Assembly: GCA_015058015.1 (NCBI GenBank)
Contig: SVDM01000002.1
Span: 131,965 to 195,964 of the forward strand
Source of the DNA: Lachnospiraceae bacterium
Lineage (GTDB): Bacteria; Bacillota; Clostridia; Lachnospirales; Lachnospiraceae
DNA length: 64,000 nt
Reading direction: 5' to 3'
In this document: positions 39,597 through 49,195 of the stretch, piece by piece
How the letters are laid out: every line of letters begins with the position of its first letter
How positions within the stretch are numbered: the first letter of the stretch is position 1
The notes under the pieces: generated by a model
The model's database searches: none
Seen by the model: only the letters and a program-made list of their open reading frames with translations
Told to the model about the DNA's origin: nothing
Translations under genes and position numbers: made by a program

Positions 39597-42419
39597 CTAC
39601 ACGGATAGACCCTTTTCGGCCACCTGGCGGATAGCGTCCCAGTCAAGTTGCAGAAGGTCTTTCTCCACTTCCTTAATATTATCATCATGCACCTTCGGCA
39701 AGGCATAGCCTCGGATATCTTTAAGGAGTCCCTCCATCATCTGGTAATCCATACTTCCCGCCACCTCTATAATGCTGTTGTATGCGTCCTTCATGGCCGC
39801 ATCACTTATGGGCGGTAAGTCTTCTTTACCCTCATCAAGTGGAGATAATTTATTTTCTATATCCCTGTACATGGAAATTAGTCTATCAGTATGCTCTTTA
39901 ATATATTCCAGGTTTTCGCCCTTTCCTGCTGCCTCTAAGTTCTCCGCTAATCTGGAGAGCTCCATGGCTCCTATTATCCTTGCGGAGCTTTTTAGGGCAT
40001 GAACCTTGATGGTATAGTTTTGAATATCTCCGTCAGCATAAAGGTCCTCTATCTCTCTTGCCTTATAATCGGCAGTTTGCTTAAAGATAGATAAGACACT
40101 TATGTAGCTTTCCGGATTACCACAATTGCCAAGTCCTGCCTCATATTCAATCTCAGGAATATCTTTTAACCACTCAGGAAGCTCCTCTTCCTCTTCCTCT
40201 CTTTGCGGCGCATCTTCTTCATCCGGCTTATATTCCTCCCACTTGTTCTTTGGAATAAGAGCCATAAGCATACGCTCTAATTTCTCACCGAATATGGGCT
40301 TGGACAAATAGTCATTAAAGCCGGCATTAAGATACATTGCCCTGGCTCCGGATACGGCATTGGCTGTAAGGGCCACCGCCGGAGTGTCTATGTTTTGGCT
40401 GTTCTTTCGTATATGGGAAAGAGTTGTGATACCGTCCATATCAGGCATCATATGATCTATAAATATCACGTCATACTTTTTATTCTCAGCAAGAGTTAGC
40501 GCCTCTCTTCCTGAAAGGGCGGTGTCTATACCAATCTCTGTCTTCTTTAAGAGATTTTCAATTACCCTTAGATTCATCTCTGTATCATCCACCACAAGGA
40601 TATTGGCATCCGGTGCATGGAACATCTCATGATAGGTGTAGCCTCCGCTTCTAAGCTCTTCGAGCTTGCTGGCATAATCGCCGATTTCATCCCGGTTTAT
40701 TACCTCTTGCTCAATGGCAAAGCTAAACTCGGAGCCTTTCCCGTAAGTACTCTTTACTTCCACCTTACTTCCCATAAGGCCTACAAGAGCCTTAGTTATA
40801 CTCATACCAAGGCCGGTGCCCTCTATGGTACGATTACGTTCTTCCTCAATACGGGCATAGGGTGAAAAGAGTTTGTCTAAGTCCTCTTGTTTCATGCCGA
40901 TACCGGTGTCTGAAACGGTTATTCTAAGAGCAATACTTAAATCATTTATATTTTCAAATGTAATTGCCAGTTTTACGAAGCCTTCTTCCGTATACTTAAC
41001 GGCATTGCTAAGGAGATTAAGGGCGCACTGCTTAATGCGGATTTCGTCTCCCTTTAAGAGATGGGGTATTTCTTTGTCCACCTCAACCTTAAACAGAAGG
41101 CCCTTTTTTTCCGCCCGCTCTCTTGTCATGTTAACCAAGTCATTTATAAGAGATGACAATTCATACTGAACAGGGATTATCTCCATCTTGCCTTCTTCCA
41201 CTTTGGAGAAGTCAAGGATGTCATTAATAAGGGATAGAAGGGTTCTGCCGGCTGACTGAATGTCGGCGGCATAACTTCTAATACCTGCATCCTCCGCCTC
41301 ACGCATAATCATCTCGTCCATACCAAGTACCGCATTAATGGGGGTGCGAATCTCGTGACTCATGTTGGCAAGGAAGCGGCTCTTTGCCTCATTGGCAGAA
41401 TCTGCGATTGCCTTTTGTTTCTCTAATTCCTCCATGTATTTGAAATGCTCCGTCTCATCCACAATGGCATAAAGGGTTCCAAACTTCTTATCGTGGAAGA
41501 ATAAACTGTTATCCTCCGGAACATATATCCGCCCGTCTTTTTTTATACTGTTTTCGGATGAAACAGCCTCCTTTATCTCCTCGGGAATCTTTGCCTGCAC
41601 CCGTATGATTTCAGGATAGAGTTTTTTGGCAGGCTCATTGTAATAATGAATAAAGCCGTCATTATCAGTTGCGATAATACCCTCGGAGATCCTGTCGATT
41701 ACGTACTCTTTCGCAATCTCTCTCATTCCCAGAAGATCATAATGCACTATAGCAACAAACATAAAAACAGATCCCAAGAAATAACCCATCATGGTCACAT
41801 CATAGATGTCAGTTACCCCTTGTATTCCAATTATCTTTATGGCATAGAACCCGGCTTCTGCTATAACTGCAAATATTACAGCCATCACTCGTTTCTTGGC
41901 AGTCTTTCGTCCTTCTGCCCTGTATGTCTTAATAAGCCAGTAAATGCCCGTTACAATATATACAACCTGTAAAAGGGTAAACAGATGATGAATGATTCCG
42001 TTATTGTGAATATACTGAGGCAGAATACCATCGGTACTGAATCCTATACGTTCATAGTAAAGGCTGTGTTCATTGACAGAAATAATGGATATAAAAACAG
42101 CCGCATGAATTAAGACCAAGATATTCTTTGCCTTCCTTGAAATCTTTACATGGCAAAGCTCTGCAACAAAAAGAAACATGGTAAAACAAAACCAGGTTCT
42201 TCCCACATAAGACAGCTTCATTGCAGTAATGTATGCTTCTTCCGTTGAAGAAAGCATCTCCATAAGATAGCCTATATTGTTAATAAAGCCTGCAACACAG
42301 CTAAGAAACAGATATCCGTGCAATCTGTCTCTCATTCTCCTAAAGACAATCCACCCTTCAATGAACAGACCGAAGATGGATATATATTGAAGTGTGAGTA
42401 GTATACTTCTAAGATTCAT
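39597..42419 (-). CDS. Hybrid histidine kinase: 7TM sensor, PAS, kinase, receiver, HPt
   Basis: About 940 residues from the ATG at 42419 (GGGGGGAA upstream; the frame extends five codons further). Domains: seven helices (1-240, the histidine-kinase N-terminal 7TM type), PAS-like (about 245-330), HisKA with SRFLANMSHEIRTPINAVLG, and HATPase_c (NLLSNAVKYTEEG, DTGIGMKQED, GTGLGMSITKALVGLMG). A receiver (VIFIDHMMPDMDGITTL) and C-terminal HPt (VHALKSSARIIGAMEL) complete a phosphorelay in one chain. Partners probably include the response regulator at 38740. Signal unknown. Confidence 0.92.
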   Translation of the reverse strand: MNLRSILLTLQYISIFGLFIEGWIVFRRMRDRLHGYLFLSCVAGFINNIGYLMEMLSSTEEAYITAMKLSYVGRTWFCFTMFLFVAELCHVKISRKAKNILVLIHAAVFISIISVNEHSLYYERIGFSTDGILPQYIHNNGIIHHLFTLLQVVYIVTGIYWLIKTYRAEGRKTAKKRVMAVIFAVIAEAGFYAIKIIGIQGVTDIYDVTMMGYFLGSVFMFVAIVHYDLLGMREIAKEYVIDRISEGIIATDNDGFIHYYNEPAKKLYPEIIRVQAKIPEEIKEAVSSENSIKKDGRIYVPEDNSLFFHDKKFGTLYAIVDETEHFKYMEELEKQKAIADSANEAKSRFLANMSHEIRTPINAVLGMDEMIMREAEDAGIRSYAADIQSAGRTLLSLINDILDFSKVEEGKMEIIPVQYELSSLINDLVNMTRERAEKKGLLFKVEVDKEIPHLLKGDEIRIKQCALNLLSNAVKYTEEGFVKLAITFENINDLSIALRITVSDTGIGMKQEDLDKLFSPYARIEEERNRTIEGTGLGMSITKALVGLMGSKVEVKSTYGKGSEFSFAIEQEVINRDEIGDYASKLEELRSGGYTYHEMFHAPDANILVVDDTEMNLRVIENLLKKTEIGIDTALSGREALTLAENKKYDVIFIDHMMPDMDGITTLSHIRKNSQNIDTPAVALTANAVSGARAMYLNAGFNDYLSKPIFGEKLERMLMALIPKNKWEEYKPDEEDAPQREEEEEELPEWLKDIPEIEYEAGLGNCGNPESYISVLSIFKQTADYKAREIEDLYADGDIQNYTIKVHALKSSARIIGAMELSRLAENLEAAGKGENLEYIKEHTDRLISMYRDIENKLSPLDEGKEDLPPISDAAMKDAYNSIIEVAGSMDYQMMEGLLKDIRGYALPKVHDDNIKEVEKDLLQLDWDAIRQVAEKGLSV

Positions 42420-42483
42420 GATTCTTCCCCCCATAAATATAGTATACCACTAATGAATAAATAGATATTTTAAAATAGTCTTT

Positions 42484-43860
42484 TTATATCTTCTGGTCTC
42501 TCTTTAATAAACACAGAACTTCCGTATTGGGTGTGCCGGGGAACATGTCAACACAGCATGTGCGGGCTACCTTGTAACCCTTATCCTGCAGAGTGGCCAG
42601 ATCTCTTACCAGGCTGGTGGGCTTACAGCTGATGTATAGAATTCTATTGCAATCGTACCTGTCTAAGATTTTTTCCAAAGCCTTTGGATGAACTCCGTCT
42701 CTTGGGGGATCTAAGATTATAAAATCCGGTTTATCTTCTATATCATCTATTGCTTTAAGCACATCTCCTGCTATGAAGGTGCAATTTGTAATCCCGTTTA
42801 ATTTGGCATTCTCCTTGGCTGCTTCTACTGCTTCTTCCACAATTTCAACTCCGTACACCTTAGATGCTGCAGGAGAAATCATCTGGGCGATGGTTCCGGT
42901 GCCGCTGTATAAATCATATACTATACGGTCTCCTTCAATATCTTCTGACAGGATATAATCTCTGGCTGTGGAATACAGCACTTCCGCCCCCCTTGAATTG
43001 GTCTGGAAGAAGGAAAAGGGTGAAATCTTGAATCGAAGCCCCAGTAATTCTTCGTAGAAGTAGTCACGACCATAGAGAGTCTCCATACTATCCGCCACAA
43101 CTGTATCCGACAAAGAATCATTCAGTGTGTGCAGTACTCCCACGATCTCACCGTCAATTTTAAGCTCCAGTAAACAGTCTTTAAACCCGGTCATATCAAA
43201 CGCTTTTTGAGTTGTGGTTACAATATTAACCAGAATCTCCCCGGTATTGGCAGCCTTTCTAACCACCAGATGACGAAGATAACCTGTATGCTGCATCTTT
43301 CTGTAATATGGAAGGTCCATGCCTCTAAAGTACTCATGGGAAGCTTTTAGAATCTTCCTGTAATCCTCATCAACGATTCTACAACCGGTGACATTTACAA
43401 TATCATAGAAACCTCCACGCTTGTGGAGTCCCAAGCTTAGAGGGCCATCCTTATACTCGTCGCCAAAGGAAAACTCCATCTTGTTACGATAACCGTAGAA
43501 GTCCGGACTCTCCTTTATTCCATCGAACTCGTAACCACATGCAGCAGAATCAAGTAGCCTCTTTATCTGATCTTCTTTGATCTTCAACTGTTCTTCGTAT
43601 GAAAATGTCCTGTACAAACAGCCTCCGCAGGAAGGATAATGGGGGCAGTCAGCCTCTGCCATCTCAGATGCCGCCGGCTCTACCACCTGCAGGAGTCTCC
43701 CTTCACACTTGCCGTTTCGCTTCTTGTTTATACGAAAACGTACAGTCTGGCCCGGTATGGCATTCTTAACCGTCACATTTCCGTCTTCTAATTCAATTAT
43801 TCCTTTGTTGGGGAAATCGATTCTTGACACGATTCCCGTATATTCTTCACCTTTTTTCAA
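42484..43860 (-). CDS. rlmD: 23S rRNA (uracil-5-)-methyltransferase, RlmD/TrmA family
   Basis: A 458-residue protein. It has an N-terminal TRAM OB fold (about 1-60), a 4Fe-4S motif CPHYPSCGGC with a preceding ligand, and the SAM-binding core DLYSGTGTIAQMI. IILDPPRDGVHPKALEK and the catalytic Cys loop ILYISCKPTSLVRDL follow. It would methylate a uridine of 23S rRNA (U1939 or U747 types are not distinguishable by eye) and may be named RlmCD in Firmicutes. Start at 43860 follows AAAAAGGTGAA. Confidence 0.92.
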   Translation of the reverse strand: MKKGEEYTGIVSRIDFPNKGIIELEDGNVTVKNAIPGQTVRFRINKKRNGKCEGRLLQVVEPAASEMAEADCPHYPSCGGCLYRTFSYEEQLKIKEDQIKRLLDSAACGYEFDGIKESPDFYGYRNKMEFSFGDEYKDGPLSLGLHKRGGFYDIVNVTGCRIVDEDYRKILKASHEYFRGMDLPYYRKMQHTGYLRHLVVRKAANTGEILVNIVTTTQKAFDMTGFKDCLLELKIDGEIVGVLHTLNDSLSDTVVADSMETLYGRDYFYEELLGLRFKISPFSFFQTNSRGAEVLYSTARDYILSEDIEGDRIVYDLYSGTGTIAQMISPAASKVYGVEIVEEAVEAAKENAKLNGITNCTFIAGDVLKAIDDIEDKPDFIILDPPRDGVHPKALEKILDRYDCNRILYISCKPTSLVRDLATLQDKGYKVARTCCVDMFPGTPNTEVLCLLKRDQKI

Positions 43861-43891
43861 AATAACACTCTCATTTCTTCCATAAAAAAGT

Positions 43892-43914
43892 CCCGGGCTT
43901 TAGTTTTGCCCGGG
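43892..43914 (-). terminator. Terminator of the small acidic-tail membrane protein gene
   Basis: A seven-base stem (CCCGGGC / GCCCGGG) with nine-base loop, followed by ACTTTTTTATG on the minus strand; 16 bp after the stop. Confidence 0.8.
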
Positions 43915-43929
43915 GCTGCAAATCTTTAA

Positions 43930-44169
43930 TTAATCTTCGTCAAAGTAGTCATCATCAAAATCGTCATCCAATTCATCATCGAAATCATCGATATAATCCG
44001 GTGTGAAGAAGCAATAAGCTCCGTAAACGATTCCTGCAATAAGGGCTACAATACCGATTCCGGCAAGAATAGCAAGAAAAGTATTCTTCTTTTTCTCTGC
44101 CACTTCGTTCTTATGAATTAATTCATTAATCTTCGTTGCTTTGATGAACTCCTCAATCTTATCACTCAT
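43930..44169 (-). CDS. Small single-helix membrane protein with polyacidic tail
   Basis: A 79-residue protein with a charged N-terminal helix (1-28), one membrane helix (about 29-52) and an extracytoplasmic or cytoplasmic tail made almost entirely of Asp/Glu with aromatic residues (about 60-79). Such short acidic-tail proteins occur in Lachnospiraceae without known function. It lies between pcrA and rlmD, with its own terminator. Confidence 0.8.
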   Translation of the reverse strand: MSDKIEEFIKATKINELIHKNEVAEKKKNTFLAILAGIGIVALIAGIVYGAYCFFTPDYIDDFDDELDDDFDDDYFDED

Positions 44170-44245
44170 TGATTGAACCCCCTAATATTATTTGCGTAGA
44201 AACTTCCGCATTTTGGTAAATTATATCATAATAATAATATTTATT

Positions 44246-46441
44246 CTAGACCCTTTTCAATTTTGCAAAGGAGGCAAACATTTTCTTTACTCCGGCCTCA
44301 TCAAAATCCACCTTAACCTCGTAGTCCCGGCCTCCGGCAGTTATGTCAAGAACCGTGCCTTCGCCAAACTTCTGGTGACTAACCCTATCTCCCACATTGT
44401 AATCTAATGCCACATCTGACTTTACTTCAAACTGCTTGGTGGCAAAGGGTTTGGCCTTAAATGCTTCAGTCGCCTTGCGATACACAGGCTTTTCCGGCTT
44501 CTTAATGGCCCGCTCGGGGACCTTGCTTGTTCCAAAAAGCTCGGTAGGAATCTCCTGTATGAATCTGGATTCCCTATTATACTGAACCTCACCCCTTACC
44601 ATTCGGCATTCGGCGGAGGTAAGGGTTAAGTGTTTCTTGGCTCTTGTTATTCCTACATAACAAAGACGTCTTTCTTCCTCTATCTCATCGGGATCGTCTG
44701 CCGTAATACTCATATAGCTTGGAAAGAGACCATCCTCCATTCCCACGAGATAAACATTCTCAAACTCAAGGCCCTTGGCCGAGTGAATGGTCATCATGGA
44801 CACAAAGCCGGCATTCTCATCATAGTCATCAATATCAGCCACCAGTGATACTTCTTCAAGAAACTCGCTAAGGTTTGGCTCATCGGCATTCTTCTCATAG
44901 TCCGCCACTTTACTTATAAGCTCTTCGATGTTCTCAATACGGGCATTGGCTTCATCGGTACGTTCCTCTTCCAGTTCTTTTACGTATCCCGTAACTTCTA
45001 TAATCTCCTCTAAGAGTTCCTTTACGGAAACCATGCCGGCCTTGGCCCTTAGAACATAGATTAAGTTGGCAAAGCCCGACACCTTTTCCTTGGCTCGTCC
45101 TGCCTTAGGCACCTCTTCTATCTTCTCTAAAGCCTCAAAGAAAGTGATATCCTTCTCAGCGGCGAATTCACTGATACGATCAATTGTAGTTGCGCCGATT
45201 CCCCTTTTGGGAATATTGATAATACGCTTTACAGCCAGATCATCACTGGCATTATCTATGGTTTTAAGGTAGGCTAACATATCCTTAATCTCTTTACGGG
45301 CATAGAAATTAACCCCGCCAAAGATTTTGTAAGGGATATTCATGGATACAAAACGTTCTTCAAAGAGACGGGACTGGGCATTGGTCCTGTAAAGTATGGC
45401 AAAGTCACTTAAGGACGCCCCCTGTGCAATCTTTTTCTTCACGTTATCGGCCACGAACTGAGCCTCATCAAAGGACTGGTCGAATCTGTGGTACTCTATA
45501 TTATCTCCTTGTCCGTTATCTGTCCAAAGAGACTTGTCCTTACGTCCCTTGTTATTGCATATTACAGCATTGGCAGCATCAAGAATCGTCTGGGTGGATC
45601 GGTAATTTTGCTCTAACTTAATAACCGCCGCATTCTCAAACTTTTCTTCGAATTTCAGGATATTCTCAATATCCGCCCCTCTAAACTTGTAGATGGACTG
45701 GTCGTCGTCACCCACAACACAGATATTGCCGTTGGCGCCTGCAAGGAGGCTTACTAACTTAAACTGAGCCATGTTGGTATCCTGATACTCGTCCACCATA
45801 ATATATCTGAAACGGTTCCTGTAATAATCCAGGACTTCAAGGTCCTTGTTTAACAGCTCCGTGGTCTTATAGATTAAGTCGTCAAAGTCTAGCGCATTGT
45901 TCTTAAAGAGGCGGTTTTGATACTCCCTGTATACGTATGCAATCTTATCAGAGCCCCAAGCTGTGCCGAATTCATTCAGATATTCCTCCGGAGAAATCAA
46001 ACTGTCCTTAGCCTTGGAGATAGCAGCCATAATCATTCGCTCTTTATAAAGCTTGGTATCAATACCCGCGCCCTTGCATATCTCCTTTATAACCTGCTTG
46101 GAATCCTCCGTATCATAGATGGTGAAGTTCCTGTTGTACCCGATACGGTCTGCGAACCGGCGCAGTATCTTAACACAGGATGAGTGGAATGTTGCAACCC
46201 ATACGGCATCCGCTCCGTCTTCCACCAGGCTATCGATTCTCTCCTTCATCTCAGCTGCTGCCTTGTTGGTAAATGTAATAGCCATGATATTCCAGGGCTG
46301 CACTCCGGAATCAATAAGGTGTGCTACTCTGTGGGTAAGAACCCTTGTCTTACCCGATCCTGCTCCGGCAATAATAAGAAGAGGGCCTTCTGTATGAAGG
46401 ACAGCCTTTTGTTGCATTTCATTTAAGTCATCAAGTCTCAT
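44246..46441 (-). CDS. pcrA: UvrD/PcrA-type ATP-dependent DNA helicase
   Basis: About 731 residues from the ATG at 46441 (GGAGA upstream; the frame extends further but without RBS). SF1A helicase motifs in order: LNEMQQKAVLHTEGPLLI, GAGSGKTRVLTHRVAHL, FTNKAAAEM, MVDEYQDTN, CVVGDDDQSIYKFRGAD, LEQNYRSTQTI, TIHSAKGLEFENVYLVG and ERRLCYVGITRAKKHL. The C-terminus has a PcrA-type RNA-polymerase-binding fold (DYNVGDRVSHQKFGEGTVLD). It unwinds DNA 3' to 5' in repair and replication restart. It is divergent from the DUF1836 gene. Confidence 0.96.
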   Translation of the reverse strand: MRLDDLNEMQQKAVLHTEGPLLIIAGAGSGKTRVLTHRVAHLIDSGVQPWNIMAITFTNKAAAEMKERIDSLVEDGADAVWVATFHSSCVKILRRFADRIGYNRNFTIYDTEDSKQVIKEICKGAGIDTKLYKERMIMAAISKAKDSLISPEEYLNEFGTAWGSDKIAYVYREYQNRLFKNNALDFDDLIYKTTELLNKDLEVLDYYRNRFRYIMVDEYQDTNMAQFKLVSLLAGANGNICVVGDDDQSIYKFRGADIENILKFEEKFENAAVIKLEQNYRSTQTILDAANAVICNNKGRKDKSLWTDNGQGDNIEYHRFDQSFDEAQFVADNVKKKIAQGASLSDFAILYRTNAQSRLFEERFVSMNIPYKIFGGVNFYARKEIKDMLAYLKTIDNASDDLAVKRIINIPKRGIGATTIDRISEFAAEKDITFFEALEKIEEVPKAGRAKEKVSGFANLIYVLRAKAGMVSVKELLEEIIEVTGYVKELEEERTDEANARIENIEELISKVADYEKNADEPNLSEFLEEVSLVADIDDYDENAGFVSMMTIHSAKGLEFENVYLVGMEDGLFPSYMSITADDPDEIEEERRLCYVGITRAKKHLTLTSAECRMVRGEVQYNRESRFIQEIPTELFGTSKVPERAIKKPEKPVYRKATEAFKAKPFATKQFEVKSDVALDYNVGDRVSHQKFGEGTVLDITAGGRDYEVKVDFDEAGVKKMFASFAKLKRV

Positions 46442-46553
46442 ATATATTCTCCAAACATCTGTTATTTCACAATCAATAAAGCACTCACATTTTAAAAAAA
46501 CCAAGTATAAGTATACCAAAAAAAACACTCAAAATATACATAATAATTTGCTC

Positions 46554-46582
46554 TTGTAATGTAGTTTTCAATACTATATAAT
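46554..46582 (+). promoter_or_regulatory. Sigma-A promoter for the DUF1836 gene
   Basis: TTGTAA (46554-46559), 17-bp spacer, TATAAT (46577-46582), 46 bp before the start codon. Confidence 0.75.
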
Positions 46583-46627
46583 GTGATAAGAACATTACAG
46601 AAATAAGATAAGGGATACAGAGAATAT

Positions 46628-47284
46628 ATGAATCTAGACGAATACTTTGAGAAAGTCGTAGCAGAATTTCAAAACATTAATCATATCAATCCCAAGGATC
46701 TGCCCAATATTGACCTTTACATGGATCAGGTCACAACCTTCATGGACACCAAGCTTACTACCACTAAGCGTCGTGAAGATGACAAGATTCTTACCAAGAC
46801 TATGATTAATAACTACGCTAAGAACGATCTGCTTCCGGCCCCTGTTAAGAAGAAATACTCCAAAGATCATATGCTGACACTGATATTTATATACTACTTC
46901 AAGCATATGCTCTCCATTACGGATATTCAGACACTTTTAAAGCCTATATCCGACAAGTATTTCGGCAACAAGAACGGATTAGACTTAGATGAAATATACA
47001 AGGTTATATATGCTAATTCCAAGAGGGATTTGGCTAAGATTACCGAGGAGGTAAAGAGCCAGTTCGAGAAGTCCAAGGATTCCTTTACGGAGGAGCCGGA
47101 CGAGGACAGGGAATACTTACAGCTATTTACCTTCCTTTGCAGTATGGCTTTTGAGGTATATATCAAGAAGCACCTGATAGAGCAGGTAATTGACGGCTAT
47201 TTCGAAAACTACGAAAGCCCCGAAGCCAAAGATGACAAGAAGGCTCAGAAGAAGGATTCCAAGAAAGACTCTAAGAAAAAGTAA
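46628..47284 (+). CDS. DUF1836 domain protein
   Basis: A 218-residue soluble protein. The DUF1836 core is TKTMINNYAKNDLLPAPVKK and YSKDHMLTLIFIYYFKHMLS followed by LKPISDKYF. The first half resembles a MerR-type winged helix (TKTMINNYAKNDLLPAP is like the MerR recognition region), so a DNA-binding role is plausible but unproven. The tail is a run of Lys/Asp (DSKKDSKKK). Monocistronic, with its own promoter and terminator. Confidence 0.88.
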   Translation: MNLDEYFEKVVAEFQNINHINPKDLPNIDLYMDQVTTFMDTKLTTTKRREDDKILTKTMINNYAKNDLLPAPVKKKYSKDHMLTLIFIYYFKHMLSITDIQTLLKPISDKYFGNKNGLDLDEIYKVIYANSKRDLAKITEEVKSQFEKSKDSFTEEPDEDREYLQLFTFLCSMAFEVYIKKHLIEQVIDGYFENYESPEAKDDKKAQKKDSKKDSKKK

Positions 47285-47306
47285 ATAAGTTTGAACCATT
47301 CACATA

Positions 47307-47344
47307 AAATGAATCACCTCATAATATAACGAGGTGATTCATTT
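47307..47344. terminator. Terminator between DUF1836 gene and yerC
   Basis: A perfect 14-bp stem (AAATGAATCACCTC / GAGGTGATTCATTT) with a ten-base loop, symmetric and AT-flanked so usable from both sides. Confidence 0.85.
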
Positions 47345-47368
47345 AATATATACCCAACTAATTATTAT

Positions 47369-47656
47369 CTATTTGTTGATGCGCTTAAATACCATGTCAT
47401 ATCCGTCATTACCGTAATTAAGTGACCTGTTAACCCTGCTGATGGTTGCTGTGGATGCACCTGTCTTATCGGCTATCTCAAGATATGTCTTCTTCTCATT
47501 AAGCATCTTTGCCACTTCAAATCTCTGGGAAAGGGATAACAACTCGTTAATAGTGCAGATATCCTCGAAGAATATATAGCACTCTTCAATGTCCTTAAGA
47601 GAAAGAATGGCCTCAAATAATTTGGTTACGCTTTCTTTTCTGATCTTATCGTTCAT
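47369..47656 (-). CDS. yerC: TrpR-like YerC/YecD family DNA-binding protein
   Basis: A 95-residue protein from the ATG at 47656 (GGGGAG upstream; a frame starting at 47704 has no better RBS). TrpR superfamily helix-turn-helix: SLSQRFEVAKMLNEKKTYLE, IADKTGASTATISRVNRSL. YerC proteins are short Trp-repressor-like proteins of Firmicutes with no established ligand. It lies 112 bp downstream of glyA on the same strand. Confidence 0.9.
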   Translation of the reverse strand: MNDKIRKESVTKLFEAILSLKDIEECYIFFEDICTINELLSLSQRFEVAKMLNEKKTYLEIADKTGASTATISRVNRSLNYGNDGYDMVFKRINK

Positions 47657-47768
47657 AAACTTTACTCCCCATATATAATCGGTTACAAATACTTTCGTTT
47701 TCAAAAAGTACTACTTTGAAATTGTAACATTTTAACGTTGTGAAGTAAAGCCCTTTAACAAGAAATGC

Positions 47769-49010
47769 TTAACCAACCAGCGGATACTTATCCGTTAACT
47801 CTTTAATAATTCTTTTTGCGTCCTCAGTCCTGCTTGCTCCCTCTTTCAGTAACATAACAATAGCCTCGGCAATCTTGTCCATGTCCTCTTCCTTCATTCC
47901 TCTAGAAGTAATGGCAGGAGTACCAAGTCTGATACCGCTGGCTACATCAGCCGGTGCGGGATCGTTGGGAATAGTGTTCTTGTTGCAGGTTATATTGGCG
48001 GAATCCAGAAGAACTTCCGCGTCCTTACCGTTGATATTAAGATTTCTAAGGTCCACAAGCATAAGGTGATTATCTGTTCCTCCTGAGATAATGTCTATAC
48101 CTCTGTCCATAAGTCCCTTTGCAAGCGCCTTGGCATTAACGATAATCTGCTTGGAGTATTCCTTGAAATCATCTGATAAGGCTTCCTTAAAGCATACAGC
48201 CTTGGAAGCGATAACATGCATCAAAGGACCACCCTGGATACCCGGGAATACAGCCTTGTTAAAGTTGTACTTCTCGGAAGTCTCCTTGTCTGCAAGGATA
48301 AGACCTCCTCTGGGTCCTCTTAAGGTCTTGTGGGTTGTGGTTGTCACGATATGAGCATAGGGAACCGGACTTTCGATAACACCTGCTGCCACCAGTCCTC
48401 CGATATGAGCCATATCCACCATAAGTAAAGCTCCCACCTTGTCGGCAATCTCCCTGAAACGCTTGTAATCTATTAATCTGCCATAGGCAGAAGCACCTGC
48501 CACAATAAGCTTGGGCTTATGCTCTATAGCCATTCTCTCTGCCTCATCGTAATCGATGAAACCGTCTTCTCCGACACCATAGAAATAAGACTGAAAGTAC
48601 TTACCGGACATATTGGCCTTGCTTCCATGGGTTAAATGTCCACCGTGGGCAAGATTCATACCAAGTACCACATCCCCGGGTTTTAGGGTAGCATAGAAAA
48701 CTGCCATATTAGCCTGTGCGCCTGAATGGGGCTGTACATTTACATAATAAGCTCCGAATAAATCCTTGGCTCTTTGAATAGCCAGTCTCTCAACCTCGTC
48801 AACACACTGGCATCCGCCATAATATCTGTGTCCGGGATAACCTTCCGCATACTTGTTGGTAAGGGGACTACCCATTGCTGCCATAACAGCCTTGCTTACC
48901 CAGTTCTCCGAAGCAATAAGCTCAATATGGTCGTTCTGCCTTGCCACTTCTGCCTCAATGGCCGAGGCGATCTCGCTGTCTGTCTCTCTGATGTCGTCAA
49001 TCGAATACAT
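47769..49010 (-). CDS. glyA: Serine hydroxymethyltransferase
   Basis: A 413-residue PLP enzyme. [20 protein letters not shown] is the N-terminal signature. [45 protein letters not shown] and the PLP lysine in [14 protein letters not shown] (about residue 227) follow. It interconverts serine and glycine with tetrahydrofolate, supplying one-carbon units. A promoter lies at 49093-49121 with a hairpin in the 5' UTR. Confidence 0.96.
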   Translation of the reverse strand: MYSIDDIRETDSEIASAIEAEVARQNDHIELIASENWVSKAVMAAMGSPLTNKYAEGYPGHRYYGGCQCVDEVERLAIQRAKDLFGAYYVNVQPHSGAQANMAVFYATLKPGDVVLGMNLAHGGHLTHGSKANMSGKYFQSYFYGVGEDGFIDYDEAERMAIEHKPKLIVAGASAYGRLIDYKRFREIADKVGALLMVDMAHIGGLVAAGVIESPVPYAHIVTTTTHKTLRGPRGGLILADKETSEKYNFNKAVFPGIQGGPLMHVIASKAVCFKEALSDDFKEYSKQIIVNAKALAKGLMDRGIDIISGGTDNHLMLVDLRNLNINGKDAEVLLDSANITCNKNTIPNDPAPADVASGIRLGTPAITSRGMKEEDMDKIAEAIVMLLKEGASRTEDAKRIIKELTDKYPLVG

Positions 49011-49066
49011 GATGTTCTCCTTTGTCTCTTATGTTTCTCTGTAATCCGTGTGATAATTACATTTGT

Positions 49067-49121
49067 GTGTCACTCGTGGACACCTTGCAACTATTGTATC
49101 CTATAAACGCTGTTAAATCAA
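49067..49121 (-). promoter_or_regulatory. glyA promoter and 5' UTR inverted repeat
   Basis: On the minus strand TTGATT (49116-49121), 17-bp spacer, TACAAT (49093-49098). About ten bases downstream, GTGTCCAC and GTGACAC (49067-49083) form an imperfect inverted repeat near the start point, a possible operator. Confidence 0.65.
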
Positions 49122-49169
49122 GTAAAAAAACCATTAAAATTCTATTTTACCTGACCGAAACGTAAAAAA

Positions 49170-49194
49170 GAGCCACAAGAAAAACTCATGGCTC
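49170..49194 (-). terminator. Terminator of the cNBD-MoxR-VWA operon
   Basis: A six-base stem (GAGCCA / TGGCTC) with a 13-base loop followed by TTTTTTACG on the minus strand, directly after the VWA gene stop. Confidence 0.7.
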
Positions 49195-49195
49195 C

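Noticed and set aside
46627..46906. 90-codon minus-strand ORF inside the DUF1836 gene
   Set aside because: Antisense shadow of a gene with its own promoter, RBS and terminator.
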